From contig CAZOZO010000006.1 in NCBI GenBank assembly GCA_964584315.1, forward strand, positions 1 through 64,000: a DNA stretch of 64,000 bases. The letters are read 5' to 3'. Source of the stretch: CAXXOK01 sp964584315 (GTDB lineage: Bacteria > Bacillota > Clostridia > Christensenellales > Aristaeellaceae). A program made the position numbers and the translations under genes. The notes under the pieces were generated by a model. The model saw only the letters and a list, made by a program, of their open reading frames with translations, was not told the DNA's origin and ran no database searches. Shown piece after piece: positions 52,820 through 61,357 of this stretch (positions within the stretch are counted from its first letter, which is position 1; the number at the start of each line of letters is the position of its first letter).

Positions 52820-53440
52820 ATGCAGCAGATCAGCGCCGATCCCGCCAACCTCGGCAACCGCGAGAAGATTTTGCGCACCTCCATAGACCTGTTTGCCCAA
52901 AAAGGGTTTGGCACCGTGACCACACGGGAGATCGCGGCGGCGGTAGGCATCAAGGCGGCCTCGATCTACAACCACTTCCCCAGCAAAGAAGCCATTCTGG
53001 ACGAGATCGTGTCCATGTTTTGCGTAGGCCTGCGCGAGCGGGTGCACCCTGCGTTCAACGCATCCGAGGCGGTGGATGTCCAGCGCTTTCTCGATGGCGT
53101 GACCCACGCCAACGACGTGTTTTTCAGCGACCCGCTCAATGCGTTGATCGGTGTGATCCTGATGCGCGAGCAGTTTCAAAACGAGCGCATCCGCCTGATG
53201 CTGCTCACGGAGATGATCGACGTGCCTCGCCGCATGATTACAGCCTATTTCGAGCGGTTGATGCAAACGGGCCGGATGCGTGTGGCCGATCCCTCGTTCG
53301 CCGCGCGGGAATACCATGCCTTCTTCGTGTATGAGTTCTACGCCTCGTCGCTCGCGTTCGGTCTGCGGGATCCCGATCTGGAGGCCCTTGCCCAGCGCGA
53401 CACGCACGTGCAGCTGTTTTTGGATACCTGGGCTCTGTAG
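52820..53440 (+). CDS. TetR family transcriptional repressor
   Basis: A 206-residue repressor. DNA-binding helix-turn-helix in REKILRTSIDLFAQKGFGTVTTREIAAAVGIKAASIYNHFPSKEAILDEI. The ligand-binding helical part (residues ~70-200) includes RFLDGVTHANDVFFSD and is unlike well-known TetR members, so the inducer is unknown. AAGGAG precedes the ATG. Three matching palindromes flank its own and the flavodoxin promoters, which makes direct, double-ended control likely. Confidence 0.93.
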   Translation: MQQISADPANLGNREKILRTSIDLFAQKGFGTVTTREIAAAVGIKAASIYNHFPSKEAILDEIVSMFCVGLRERVHPAFNASEAVDVQRFLDGVTHANDVFFSDPLNALIGVILMREQFQNERIRLMLLTEMIDVPRRMITAYFERLMQTGRMRVADPSFAAREYHAFFVYEFYASSLAFGLRDPDLEALAQRDTHVQLFLDTWAL

Positions 53441-53578
53441 ACTGGGTCGAGTGAACATGGCGGCGCGATGACGCAAATCTCGCCGTCCATTGGCCCGTTG
53501 CAGCGCCCTGTGCGTACCGACCGGCAGAGCCGTGGAAGCGTCACGCAGCTTGGCCTCGCCACCGCTCGCCCGTTCGCA

Positions 53579-53607
53579 TTGCGCCGCCCTGCCATTCGTG
53601 GTAGAAT
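53579..53607 (+). promoter_or_regulatory. Promoter of the WalJ-type gene
   Basis: TTGCGC and TAGAAT with a 17-bp spacer and TGG extended -10 element. Confidence 0.6.
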
Positions 53608-53674
53608 ACAGCCGGTATCCCTACCACATTTTGTGTTTTCCCCTGTAGGGAACACCCTGAAAGGCGGCGCGGTT

Positions 53675-54466
53675 TTGCAATTTTGTACCCTTTTCAGCGG
53701 CTCCAGCGGCAACGCGGTCTACCTTTCCACCGAGCACGGCGGCCTGCTGATCGACTGCGGCATGAGCGGCAGGCAAACGCTGGAGGCGATGGTCAAGGCA
53801 GGCCTGAGCCCCGCCGCGGTGCACGCCATTTTGATCACGCATGAGCACAGCGACCACATCAAGGGCGCGGGGGTGGTCAGCCGCAAGCTGGGCGTGCCCA
53901 TCTATGCCACCGAGGGCACTTGGGCGGGCATGGAGAGCACGCTGGGCGACGTACCCGCCCGGCACCGCGTGCCCATCACGGCGGGCGAGAGCTTCTTTTT
54001 GGACGATATCGAGGTGGCGCCCTTCTCCATCCCCCACGACGCAAACGACCCCGTTGGCTACCGCTTTTTTACCGGCAGGCACAGCGTGGCCGTGGCGACC
54101 GACCTGGGCTATTTTCCCCAAACGGTGTGCGACGCCATCTGCGGGGCGGAGATCGTGCTGCTGGAGAGCAACCACGACCCCGAGCTGCTGCGCAAAAACA
54201 ACCACTATCCCCAGCACCTGAAGGCGCGCATCCTGGGCCGCAAGGGCCACCTGAGCAACGACGCGGGCGCGGAGGCCGCCGTGCGCCTGGCGCAGTGCGG
54301 CACGCGCCACCTGCTGCTGGGCCACCTGAGCGAGGAGAACAACACCCCGGACATGGCCTACCGCACCACGCACACCGCGCTGACCGGCGCGGGCGTGGCC
54401 GTGGGCCCGGAGGTGTCGCTCCATGTGGCTGAGCGTTACCGGCCCAGCTACTTGTACTGTGTCTAG
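53675..54466 (+). CDS. MBL-fold hydrolase, YycJ/WalJ type
   Basis: A 263-residue metallo-beta-lactamase-fold protein. The metal site is ITHEHSDHIKG; further ligands are in SNHDPEL and LLLGHLSEENN. This loop pattern and length match YycJ/WalJ, a cell-wall/DNA-repair-linked exonuclease-like enzyme. Start is TTG at 53675: AAGGCGG is 7 nt ahead and in-frame upstream codons do not look coding. It precedes an 92-residue gene and rlmH, as in the yycJ..rlmH order of Firmicutes. Confidence 0.85.
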   Translation: MQFCTLFSGSSGNAVYLSTEHGGLLIDCGMSGRQTLEAMVKAGLSPAAVHAILITHEHSDHIKGAGVVSRKLGVPIYATEGTWAGMESTLGDVPARHRVPITAGESFFLDDIEVAPFSIPHDANDPVGYRFFTGRHSVAVATDLGYFPQTVCDAICGAEIVLLESNHDPELLRKNNHYPQHLKARILGRKGHLSNDAGAEAAVRLAQCGTRHLLLGHLSEENNTPDMAYRTTHTALTGAGVAVGPEVSLHVAERYRPSYLYCV

Positions 54467-54520
54467 CGCGTCGGCCAGGCGACGTGGGTTTGGCCCGCCA
54501 CCGTGAGTGCTCTGCTTTTG

Positions 54521-54543
54521 CATCCGGCCCAGCCGGATGTTTC
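54521..54543 (+). terminator. Hairpin after the WalJ-type gene
   Basis: CATCCGGC-CCA-GCCGGATG followed by TTTCC. Confidence 0.6.
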
Positions 54544-54634
54544 CAAGTGCGAAAATCGGCGTATGATACGCTCGCGCGGCCCTGTACGGCCCGCGAACCT
54601 GCCGCGCCCAAACGCGGCCAAACGGGAGGTTGCC

Positions 54635-54913
54635 ATGGAATTTCGGGTGATGGACGAGGCGGCGGTGTTTGAAGGCCGCGGCCTCGCGCTGCTGGTAAAC
54701 GAGGGCGACGGCGCGGCCTTTGCCGACGGCTGCCGCATACGGGATATCCTTGGAGCGGAGCACACCGTGGAGCATGTGGGGCAGGAGGAGGATCTGACCA
54801 TCCTGTTCATCCGCGGCGGCGATGCAAACTATTTTGGCCGGCTTTTCCGTAACGTGACGGTGGATGCGACGCTCTTTACCCTGCTGGCTGCCGGAGGCGA
54901 GCATGGGGCTTAG
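54635..54913 (+). CDS. Small protein resembling EF-Tu domain 2 (standalone)
   Basis: A 92-residue protein, mostly beta-strand. The order FRVMDEAAVFEGRGLALLVNEGDG..FADGCRIRDI followed by VEHVGQEEDLTILFIRG and GRLFRNV resembles domain 2 of EF-Tu/EF-1-alpha-like translation factors, whose barrel reads F-x-V-x-D-x-F-x-I-x-GRG. No GTPase domain is present. The comparison is by eye and must be tested. GGGAGG lies 5 nt before the ATG. It overlaps the rlmH start by 11 nt, so it is coupled to a ribosomal RNA methyltransferase, which fits a ribosome link. Confidence 0.55.
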   Translation: MEFRVMDEAAVFEGRGLALLVNEGDGAAFADGCRIRDILGAEHTVEHVGQEEDLTILFIRGGDANYFGRLFRNVTVDATLFTLLAAGGEHGA

Positions 54914-55382
54914 CATCGTGTGCGTCGGCAAGCTGCGCGAGCGCTTCTATGCCGACGCGGTGGCGGAATATGTCAAGCGGATGGCCGCCCTCACCCCCTG
55001 CGCCGTGCTGGAGGTGGCGGACGAGCCGGAGCCTAAGCAGCTGACCGACGCGACCATCGAGCGCACCCTGCGCGCCGAGGGCGAACGGCTGCTTGTCAAA
55101 CTGCCGCCAAATGCCTATGTAGTCGCCCTATGCGTAGACGCGAAGCAGCCCACCAGCGGGGAGCTGGCGGAACGCATCCGCGGCCTGCAGCTCGCGGGCC
55201 GCAGCGATATCGCCTTCGTGATCGGCGGCTCGCTGGGGCTGCACGCAAGCGTACTGGCCCGCGCGGACGAACGGATGGGCCTCAGCCGCATGACACTGCC
55301 GCACCAGCTGGCGCGCGTCGTGCTAGCGGAGCAGCTGTACCGCGCGCTCAAGATCAACGCCGGTCAGCGGTATCACAAGTAG
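54903..55382 (+). CDS. rlmH: 23S rRNA (pseudouridine1915-N3)-methyltransferase
   Basis: A 159-residue SPOUT methyltransferase that methylates pseudouridine 1915 in helix 69. The SAM-binding knot is in SDIAFVIGGSLGLHASVLARADERMGLSRMTLPHQLARVVLAEQLYRA, and the end KINAGQRYHK is diagnostic. CGGAGG lies 5 nt before ATG 54903, so the longer reading from further upstream is rejected. Overlaps the EF-Tu-domain-2-like gene. Confidence 0.95.
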   Translation: MGLSIVCVGKLRERFYADAVAEYVKRMAALTPCAVLEVADEPEPKQLTDATIERTLRAEGERLLVKLPPNAYVVALCVDAKQPTSGELAERIRGLQLAGRSDIAFVIGGSLGLHASVLARADERMGLSRMTLPHQLARVVLAEQLYRALKINAGQRYHK

Positions 55383-55412
55383 GCCGACTGTCTCTATCCT
55401 TGCATGGAAACG

Positions 55413-55460
55413 AGCCACCCCTTCGCCCGCGCAGACGCGCAGGCGAAGGGGTGGCTTTGC
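55413..55460 (+). terminator. Terminator after rlmH
   Basis: AGCCACCCCTTCGCC pairs perfectly with GGCGAAGGGGTGGCT across a 14-nt loop, then TTGC. Confidence 0.75.
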
Positions 55461-55551
55461 GATCAGTGTGCTTTGGCTCGAGCCCCGCCGGTATATGGCC
55501 GATACGGGGCGCAAACAGGCTCTATGCGGACAGGGTCGCGCGTTAATGCTT

Positions 55552-55938
55552 CTATTGTGCCGTCGCCTTCGTCAGTGCGTTTTCCACAGCCTTGAGCACG
55601 CTCCTGCTGGTGGCCGTCGCGCCCGCGACCACGTCCACATCCGGGCGCTGCTGTTCGATCACGCGGTCCAGCAGCGTGCGCACGGTCTTGACCCCGCTGT
55701 CCTCCGCCTTGGCGGAGTCGATGGCGGTGATGCGGTGGTCCTTGACCGTCACGGTCACGGTGTTGCTGAAGCGGCCGTTTTCATACGTGCCCACGTACTG
55801 CCCGTCCGCCACAGTCTGCATGTCCACCGTGCCGATCTTCACGTTCAGCGCCTCCGTGAGGCCCACCATCGCAAACAGCACCATGGCCACGATCAGCACC
55901 AGCAGCACGATGCCGATGATCTTGAGCTTTGCTTTCAT
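55552..55938 (-). CDS. Membrane-anchored FMN-binding-domain protein (copy 2)
   Basis: A 128-residue protein with an N-terminal anchor helix (IIGIVLLVLIVAMVLFAMVG). The FMN_bind core reads VADGQYVGTYENGRFSNTVTVTVKDHRI and ends in VDVVAGATATSRSVLKAVENALTK. The AGAT motif is the probable Thr flavin-attachment site. The architecture and the two end segments match the copy at 51391-51819. ATG at 55938 is used; GTG at 55944 would overlap the stop of the flavodoxin gene. The ribosome site GAGGTG is close. Confidence 0.85.
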   Translation of the reverse strand: MKAKLKIIGIVLLVLIVAMVLFAMVGLTEALNVKIGTVDMQTVADGQYVGTYENGRFSNTVTVTVKDHRITAIDSAKAEDSGVKTVRTLLDRVIEQQRPDVDVVAGATATSRSVLKAVENALTKATAQ

Positions 55939-55945
55939 GGGCACC

Positions 55946-56425
55946 TCACAGGTTCACGGGCGAGGCTGCGGTCAGCTCGCCCAGCAACTGGGCCACCTGC
56001 TGGTCGCGGTTCTTGCGCGACCAGTTGACCACGCCGCTGGCCGTCAGGCTGGCGCCCTTGGCCGCCAGCGCGGCCTTGAACTGTGCCAGCGCATGGTTGC
56101 CGCCCATCCAGCGGTAGGGCAAGTGTTGCGTCACGAAATAGGCCACGCGCTTGCCGCCCAGCGCGGGCATCTGCCTGAGGTACGCCGCCATTGCCTGTGC
56201 CAGCGAGAACGCCTGCACAGGCGAAGCAAAATACACCATATCAAACCCGCTGGGGTCGGGCTTATCGACCAGCACGGGGGCCTGCGCGTCCTTGGGGTCG
56301 CTGGAGGCGACCGTCACACGCAGGAGCTGCGGTTCGTGCCCCGCGTCCTTCAGGGAGGATTCCAAAGCCTGCGCCACCTTGAGCGTGTTACCCGTCTGGC
56401 TGAATACGATCAGACCGATTTTCAT
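55946..56425 (-). CDS. Flavodoxin-fold protein (copy 2)
   Basis: A 159-residue flavodoxin. FMN loop FSQTGNTLKVAQAL (residues 7-20) and the 60s/90s-like loops MVYFASPVQAFS and YFVTQHLPYRWMGGN. It is a different flavodoxin subtype from copy 1 but sits in the same arrangement, 7 bp before an FMN-binding membrane protein. ATG at 56425 follows GGAG. It probably exchanges electrons with that protein. Confidence 0.85.
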   Translation of the reverse strand: MKIGLIVFSQTGNTLKVAQALESSLKDAGHEPQLLRVTVASSDPKDAQAPVLVDKPDPSGFDMVYFASPVQAFSLAQAMAAYLRQMPALGGKRVAYFVTQHLPYRWMGGNHALAQFKAALAAKGASLTASGVVNWSRKNRDQQVAQLLGELTAASPVNL

Positions 56426-56517
56426 TGTTATTCTCCGCCTTTCCTTGCCATGGCCGTTGGTGAGCGCGCGGGCCAGCGCCCATCGCGCGTTTGTGCCTTT
56501 GTCCACTGTACAGACGA

Positions 56518-56546
56518 AGCATAGCATAGCCCGCTGCCCTTATCAA
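56518..56546 (-). promoter_or_regulatory. Promoter of flavodoxin copy 2
   Basis: Minus-strand TTGATA (56541-56546) and TATGCT (56518-56523), 17-bp spacer. It has none of the TetR operators seen at copy 1. Confidence 0.5.
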
Positions 56547-56706
56547 CCGGCCTGACCGACACTTGAGCGCCCCCTGCGTGGTTTGCGCGCAGGGGCTGTG
56601 AAACCGTTGCACCGCCAAGGGGTAAAAAGGGTTTTTGCCCCGTGCGGGGAACCTTTCAAGCAGGTGCTCGTCCAAAAGAGTGAGACTACAAAGGAGGTAC
56701 CTACGA

Positions 56707-57438
56707 ATGACGAAAAAAGTACTGACGATCGCGCTCTGCCTGATGCTTTCACTGGGCGCGTTTGCCCCGGCAGGCGCGGAGAGTGCGACGGACAAAACGC
56801 TGCAGGGCTTGATCACCGAGGTGGGCGACGGCTATTTTCTGATGCAGGACGAGGCGCTGGGCGAGGTGCGCGTGAACCTGGACGATGCACTCACCGTGTA
56901 CGACGGCATCGCCGCGAAGGATACCCTTGCCGTGGGCCAGTATGTGCTGGTCACCTATAACGGCGTGATGACCCGCAGCCTGCCTCCGCAGGTGACCGCG
57001 TTGAGCGTGGGCTGCTACGTGCTCCGCGGCATCGTGACGGAGATACTGCAAAACGGTTGCATCGTCGAGGGGGACAGCCTTGTGGAAAAAGCCATCGTTC
57101 ACCTGGGCGACGGCTTCCCGCCCGTATACCGCGGCGTGCCCATCACCGTGTATTACGGCGGTGTGATGGCGCTGAGCATGCCCCCGCAGATCGGCGCGCT
57201 GCACGTGGTGGTGCCGGTACTGAGCGGAACTGCCACCGCCGTGAGCGACGCGGGCTTCACCCTGACCACGCCCGATGGTGCCTATGCCGTATCAGTGGAT
57301 GGCGCTACCCGCTTTTCTACTTTACCCGCCGAGGGAGAGGCCCTGCGGGTGTACTTCAGCGGTACGGTCGACGATGACACAAAGGTGACTGCGCTGGAGG
57401 TGGCCGCCATGGAACCTGCGCAGGTCGCAACGCCGTAA
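56707..57438 (+). CDS. Secreted small beta-rich repeat protein, unknown function
   Basis: A 243-residue exported protein. Signal peptide (KKVLTIALCLMLSLGAFAPAGA) is clear. Three repeats follow, each a G-x-I/A-T-E-V/I strand unit: LQGLITEVGDGYFLMQDE, RGIVTEILQNGCIVEGDS and SGTATAVSDAGFTLTTPD. Repeats 1 and 2 also share MTRSLPPQVTALSVG / MALSMPPQIGALHVV. This pattern resembles DUF5666/OB-like repeats. No anchor or catalytic motif is seen. GGAGG precedes the ATG at 56707. Ends in a strong terminator. Confidence 0.75.
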   Translation: MTKKVLTIALCLMLSLGAFAPAGAESATDKTLQGLITEVGDGYFLMQDEALGEVRVNLDDALTVYDGIAAKDTLAVGQYVLVTYNGVMTRSLPPQVTALSVGCYVLRGIVTEILQNGCIVEGDSLVEKAIVHLGDGFPPVYRGVPITVYYGGVMALSMPPQIGALHVVVPVLSGTATAVSDAGFTLTTPDGAYAVSVDGATRFSTLPAEGEALRVYFSGTVDDDTKVTALEVAAMEPAQVATP

Positions 57439-57470
57439 ATCGTGCGTCCATCGGCATGTTGTACATATCA

Positions 57471-57504
57471 AAACGGCGCTCCCGCTTGGGGAACGCCGTT
57501 TCTA
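57471..57504. terminator. Terminator between the secreted protein and GH94 genes
   Basis: AAACGGCG pairs with CGCCGTTT over a GC-rich inner stem (TCCCG / GGGGA), then CTATCTT. Bidirectional. Confidence 0.7.
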
Positions 57505-57552
57505 TCTTGCGGGCAAACAGCCCATGGGCAACGTTGATAACGGCGGCGCGCC

Positions 57553-59994
57553 TCAGCCGACGGTCACCGCCACGCGGTAGGTCTTGCCCGTTCCCTCCGG
57601 CACGGGGATGGTTTGCCCCTCGATGGGCATCCCCTCCACGCTCACCTTGACCTCGCCCTTCTCGCCGCCGCTGCGGTTCTGGATGGCGATCTCAAATGTG
57701 TTGCCGCGGAACGCGCGGTGCACTGTTAGCTCGCGGATGTGCGCGGGCAGGCATGGGTCGACCATCAGCCCGTCAAACTGCGGCTTGATGCCCAGCATCG
57801 CCTGCGATACGGCGTAGAAGTTCCACGCTGCGGTGCCCGTGAGCCAGCTGTTTTTCGCCTCGCCCGGTCGGTAGCTCTCCTTGCCGTTCACCGTTTGGCT
57901 GTAGACATACGGCTCGGTGCGGTGCAGCTGCTGATCCTCGATATAGGCGGGCGCGACGCGGCGGTATACGTCAAACGCGCGGTCGCCATGGCCCAGCACC
58001 GTCTCGCCGATCATGATCCACGGATTGTTGTGGCAGAACACCGAGCCGTTCTCCTTGTACCCCGGCGGATAGGAGCTGATCTCGCCCAGGTTCAGGCGGT
58101 AGCTGCGGTAGGCGGGCCAGTTGAGCACCACGCCGTACTCAAACAGCAAGTGCTCGCGGGTCGCGTCCAGCGCCTTTTGCGCCATGCCGTTCTCCTTGCC
58201 CACGCCAGCCATCACGCATATGCCCTGCGGCTCGATGAATATCTTGCCCTCGTCGCACTCTTTGGAGCCCACCTTGTCGCCGTTCGCGTCATACGCGCGC
58301 AGGAACCAGCCGCCGTCCCAGCCATGCTTCTCGATGGCCGCGACCATCTGCTGCTTCTCCCCGCGCACGAAGGCCGCCTCGGCCCCATCGCCCGCCAGCG
58401 CCAGCAGGTCGGCATAATCGTCGGCCACGCCAACGAACATGCCCGCGATAAACACGCTTTCCGCTATACCGGTGTCATTGTTGGTCACTGTCTGGAAGCT
58501 CTCGCCCGGCTCGGCGGAGTAGCAGTTCAGGTTCAGGCAGTCGTTCCAGTCTGCGCGGCCGATCAGCGGCAGGCCATGGGGGCCCTTGTGCGTCGCGGTA
58601 TAGCGGAACGCGCGGCGCAGGTGCTCCGTCAGGGGCGCGGCGAGTGCCGGGTCGTTGTCAAAATCCACATTCTCGCTCAGGATGCTCATGTCGCCGGTCT
58701 CCTTGACGTAGGCGAGCACGGCGTAGACCAGCCACAGCGGATCGTCGTTGAAGCCGCTGCCCACGTCCAGGTTACCGCGCTTGCTGAGCGGCTGGTACTG
58801 GTGGTAGGCGCTTCCATCGGGGAATTGCGTGGCCGCGATGTCCAAAATACGCGCCCGCGCCCGCTCGGGGATCAGGTGCACAAAGCCCAGCAGATCCTGG
58901 CTGCAATCGCGGAAGCCCATACCGCGCCCGATGCCGCTTTCAAAATAGCTGGCGGAGCGGCTCATGTTGAACGTGACCATGCACTGGTACTGGTTCCAAA
59001 CATTCACCTGCCGGTCGAGCTTCTCATCCGCGCTGCGGATGGTAAAGCGGCTCAGCAGATCGGCCCAGTATGCCTTGAGCTCGTCAAGGCGGGCGTCGAA
59101 CTGCGCGTCCGTGCGGAAAGCGGCCAGCAGTGCGTGCGCATCGCTCTTGTTGATCACGCCCGGCGCGACGAACTTCTGATCCTTGGGGCTCTCGCAGTAG
59201 CCCAGCACGAAGATGTAGCTCACACGCTCGCCTGGCGCAAGGGTCTTTTTGATACAGTGGCTGGCGATGGGGGCCCATCCGTGCGCCTCGCTGTTTTGAG
59301 GCTGGTCGGCCATGACGACGTCCGGCTTGTCAAAGCCGTTATAAAGGCCCATGAAGCTCTCGCGGTCGGTATCAAAGCCGTCCACCTTCGCGTTCACGGC
59401 ATACACGGCGTAGTGGTTGCGGCGCTCGCGGTACTCGCTCTTGTGGTAGATGGTCGCGCCGCCGTCCTCCAGTTCCATCTCGGCCAGCGCGTAGTTACGC
59501 TGGAAGTTGGTGGAATCGTCCAGCGCGTTCCACAGGCAAAACTCCACAAAGCTGTACAGGCTCACCCGCTTTTCAGCGGCGCTCTCGTTGGTCAGGGTCA
59601 GGCGCGTCACCTCGGCGCGGAAGCCGTGGGGCACCATGGCGCACTGCTCCGCGCGCAGCCCGTCCTTGTGCGAAGTGATGACCGTATAGCCAAGGCCGTG
59701 GCGGCACTCGTAGCCGTCAAGCGCGGTGTGAGTGGGCTTCCAGCCGGGGTTCCACACGCTTTGCCCGTCGCGGATATAGAAGTACTTGCCGCCCGCGTCG
59801 GTGGGCACATTGTTGTAGCGGTAGCGCGTGAGGCGCAAAAGGCGCGCGTCCTTGTAGAACGAATATCCGCCGGAGGTATTGCTCATCAGCGAGAAAAACT
59901 CCTCGCCACCCAAGTAGTTGATCCACGGGTAGGGCGTATCCGGCCGGGTGATGACGAACTCCCTTCGGGCGTCGTCGAAGTGGCCGTAGTTCAT
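57553..59994 (-). CDS. GH94 family phosphorylase (cellobiose phosphorylase-like)
   Basis: An 813-residue enzyme that cleaves beta-glucosidic disaccharides with phosphate to glucose-1-phosphate. The N-terminal beta-sandwich begins MNYGHFDDARREFVITRPDTPYPWINYLG. The (alpha/alpha)6 catalytic part has GMGFRDCSQDL, GSGFNDDPLW and GRADWNDCLNL; the Asp of DWND (about residue 482) is the general acid in this family. C-terminal sequence includes RTEPYVYSQTVNG and EAKNSWLTGTAAWNF. Substrate within GH94 is not decided by sequence here. AAGGAGG precedes ATG 59994. Next to a LacI regulator that probably controls it. No signal peptide, so it is intracellular. Confidence 0.92.
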   Translation of the reverse strand: MNYGHFDDARREFVITRPDTPYPWINYLGGEEFFSLMSNTSGGYSFYKDARLLRLTRYRYNNVPTDAGGKYFYIRDGQSVWNPGWKPTHTALDGYECRHGLGYTVITSHKDGLRAEQCAMVPHGFRAEVTRLTLTNESAAEKRVSLYSFVEFCLWNALDDSTNFQRNYALAEMELEDGGATIYHKSEYRERRNHYAVYAVNAKVDGFDTDRESFMGLYNGFDKPDVVMADQPQNSEAHGWAPIASHCIKKTLAPGERVSYIFVLGYCESPKDQKFVAPGVINKSDAHALLAAFRTDAQFDARLDELKAYWADLLSRFTIRSADEKLDRQVNVWNQYQCMVTFNMSRSASYFESGIGRGMGFRDCSQDLLGFVHLIPERARARILDIAATQFPDGSAYHQYQPLSKRGNLDVGSGFNDDPLWLVYAVLAYVKETGDMSILSENVDFDNDPALAAPLTEHLRRAFRYTATHKGPHGLPLIGRADWNDCLNLNCYSAEPGESFQTVTNNDTGIAESVFIAGMFVGVADDYADLLALAGDGAEAAFVRGEKQQMVAAIEKHGWDGGWFLRAYDANGDKVGSKECDEGKIFIEPQGICVMAGVGKENGMAQKALDATREHLLFEYGVVLNWPAYRSYRLNLGEISSYPPGYKENGSVFCHNNPWIMIGETVLGHGDRAFDVYRRVAPAYIEDQQLHRTEPYVYSQTVNGKESYRPGEAKNSWLTGTAAWNFYAVSQAMLGIKPQFDGLMVDPCLPAHIRELTVHRAFRGNTFEIAIQNRSGGEKGEVKVSVEGMPIEGQTIPVPEGTGKTYRVAVTVG

Positions 59995-60107
59995 GGGGGT
60001 TTCCTCCTTATATGCGCGCATCGCGGTCTGGTACTGCTGCCGCGTCGCGGCATGGGGCTGGTGTGGGGTACGCCCGCATTCCACGCGGGCCGGGTGGTAA
60101 AACGGCT

Positions 60108-60158
60108 CCCGACGCCAGCGGCGCGCCCCTTCGGAGGGGGCGCGCGGCAAGCGTCGGG
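60108..60158 (-). terminator. Nested hairpin between lacI and GH94 genes
   Basis: CCCGACGC pairs with GCGTCGGG around a second hairpin (GCGCGCCCC / GGGGCGCGC). Reading leftward it is followed by AGCCGTTTTACC. It could end the lacI transcript or attenuate readthrough into the GH94 gene. Confidence 0.5.
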
Positions 60159-60239
60159 TATGCGTATCACCCACGGGCGAAGCTGGCGCCGCAACCCTGG
60201 CGGCTACCAATGCCCACGGGCGACCAGGCCTTGCATGGG

Positions 60240-61253
60240 TCAGGTCAGCGGGCCGACCGTCTCGCCCTCGATCAGCGAGCAAGGCACCACCATGATCTCC
60301 GGGATGGTGGTCTTGGGGCTTTCGATCAGCGCCACCAGCCTGCGCGCGGCCTCCGCGCCGATACGGTTGGTATCCTGCCGGATGGTGGTCAGGCGCGGCT
60401 TCATCAGCTGCATCATGGGGATGCCGTCGTACCCGGCGATGGAGATATCCCTGGGGATCGACAGCCCCAGATCCGATGCCGCCTCATATGCGCCCAGGGC
60501 AGCATAGTCGTCCGAGATCAGGATGCAGGTGGGCCGTTCCTTGAGCGACAAAAGCCTCCGGGTCGCGCGGTAGACCGAGGCCTGCTCGGTATAGTCGCAC
60601 TCGTCGATGTACTCGTCCGGCACGTCGATGCCCAGCGCGTTGGCTGTGCGGTAGAACGAGCCAAGGCGCGTGTCCGTCACAGCGCTCTTGGGGCCGTGGA
60701 TGTAGGCGATGTGCCTGTGCCCCTGCCCGTATACATACTCCAGCAGCATCTGCATGCCGGTGATGTTGTTGGACTGGATGCACGTGCGGTTATTGAACAG
60801 GTGGTCGATGGTCACGATGGGCAACTCGCTGTTGACCAGCTGCGTGATCTCCGGCTCCAGAAAATTGATGCAGGCGATGCACACGCCGTCCACCTCGCGG
60901 TAGTGGCAGTGCTCCAGGTATGTCATGGTGCTCTCGCCCATATTATGGCTGATGAAGGTGATATCGTAGCCGTTGCGCTCGGCTTCCTTTTTGAAGCTCT
61001 CCAGCACGAAGGAGAAGAACGGGTGCGTAAGGCCGCTCTGGCGGTCGTCCACGAACAGCACGCCCAGGTTGTAGCTGCGCTTGGTTTTGAGCGCGCGCGC
61101 GTGCGAGTTGGGGTAGTAGCCAATCTCCTTGGCAGCCTGCGTGACCGCCTCGCGGGTGGCCTCGCTGATATCGGTATAGCCGTTCAGCGCCTTGCTGACG
61201 GTCGAGATGGATAATCCGCACTTTTTGGACAGCTCCCGGATGGTTACCGCCAC
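60240..61253 (-). CDS. LacI family transcriptional regulator
   Basis: A 337-residue repressor. HTH VTIRELSKKCGLSISTVSKALNGY with hinge SHARALKTKRSYNLGVLF. The periplasmic-binding-protein-like domain follows with HYREVDGVCIACI, GHRHIAYIHG and CILISDDYAALGAYEAASDLGLSIPRDISIAGYDG, ending in ISR/TTIRQDTNRIGAEAARRLVALI. The start is GTG at 61253 after GGGGG. An alternative TTG lies further upstream without a ribosome site. It sits 245 bp upstream of the GH94 gene in the same direction and probably senses a beta-glucoside. Confidence 0.9.
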   Translation of the reverse strand: MAVTIRELSKKCGLSISTVSKALNGYTDISEATREAVTQAAKEIGYYPNSHARALKTKRSYNLGVLFVDDRQSGLTHPFFSFVLESFKKEAERNGYDITFISHNMGESTMTYLEHCHYREVDGVCIACINFLEPEITQLVNSELPIVTIDHLFNNRTCIQSNNITGMQMLLEYVYGQGHRHIAYIHGPKSAVTDTRLGSFYRTANALGIDVPDEYIDECDYTEQASVYRATRRLLSLKERPTCILISDDYAALGAYEAASDLGLSIPRDISIAGYDGIPMMQLMKPRLTTIRQDTNRIGAEAARRLVALIESPKTTIPEIMVVPCSLIEGETVGPLT

Positions 61254-61328
61254 GCCCGCACCCCCGCTTCTTCCGCCGACCGGTTCCACAGCGGATTTGA
61301 TATGCAACTACATCGTTTTCGCCTACTC

Positions 61329-61357
61329 AGTATACAGCGGCGGATTCGAAATTGCAA
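61329..61357 (-). promoter_or_regulatory. Promoter of the lacI gene
   Basis: Minus-strand TTGCAA (61352-61357) and TATACT (61329-61334), 17-bp spacer. Confidence 0.65.
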
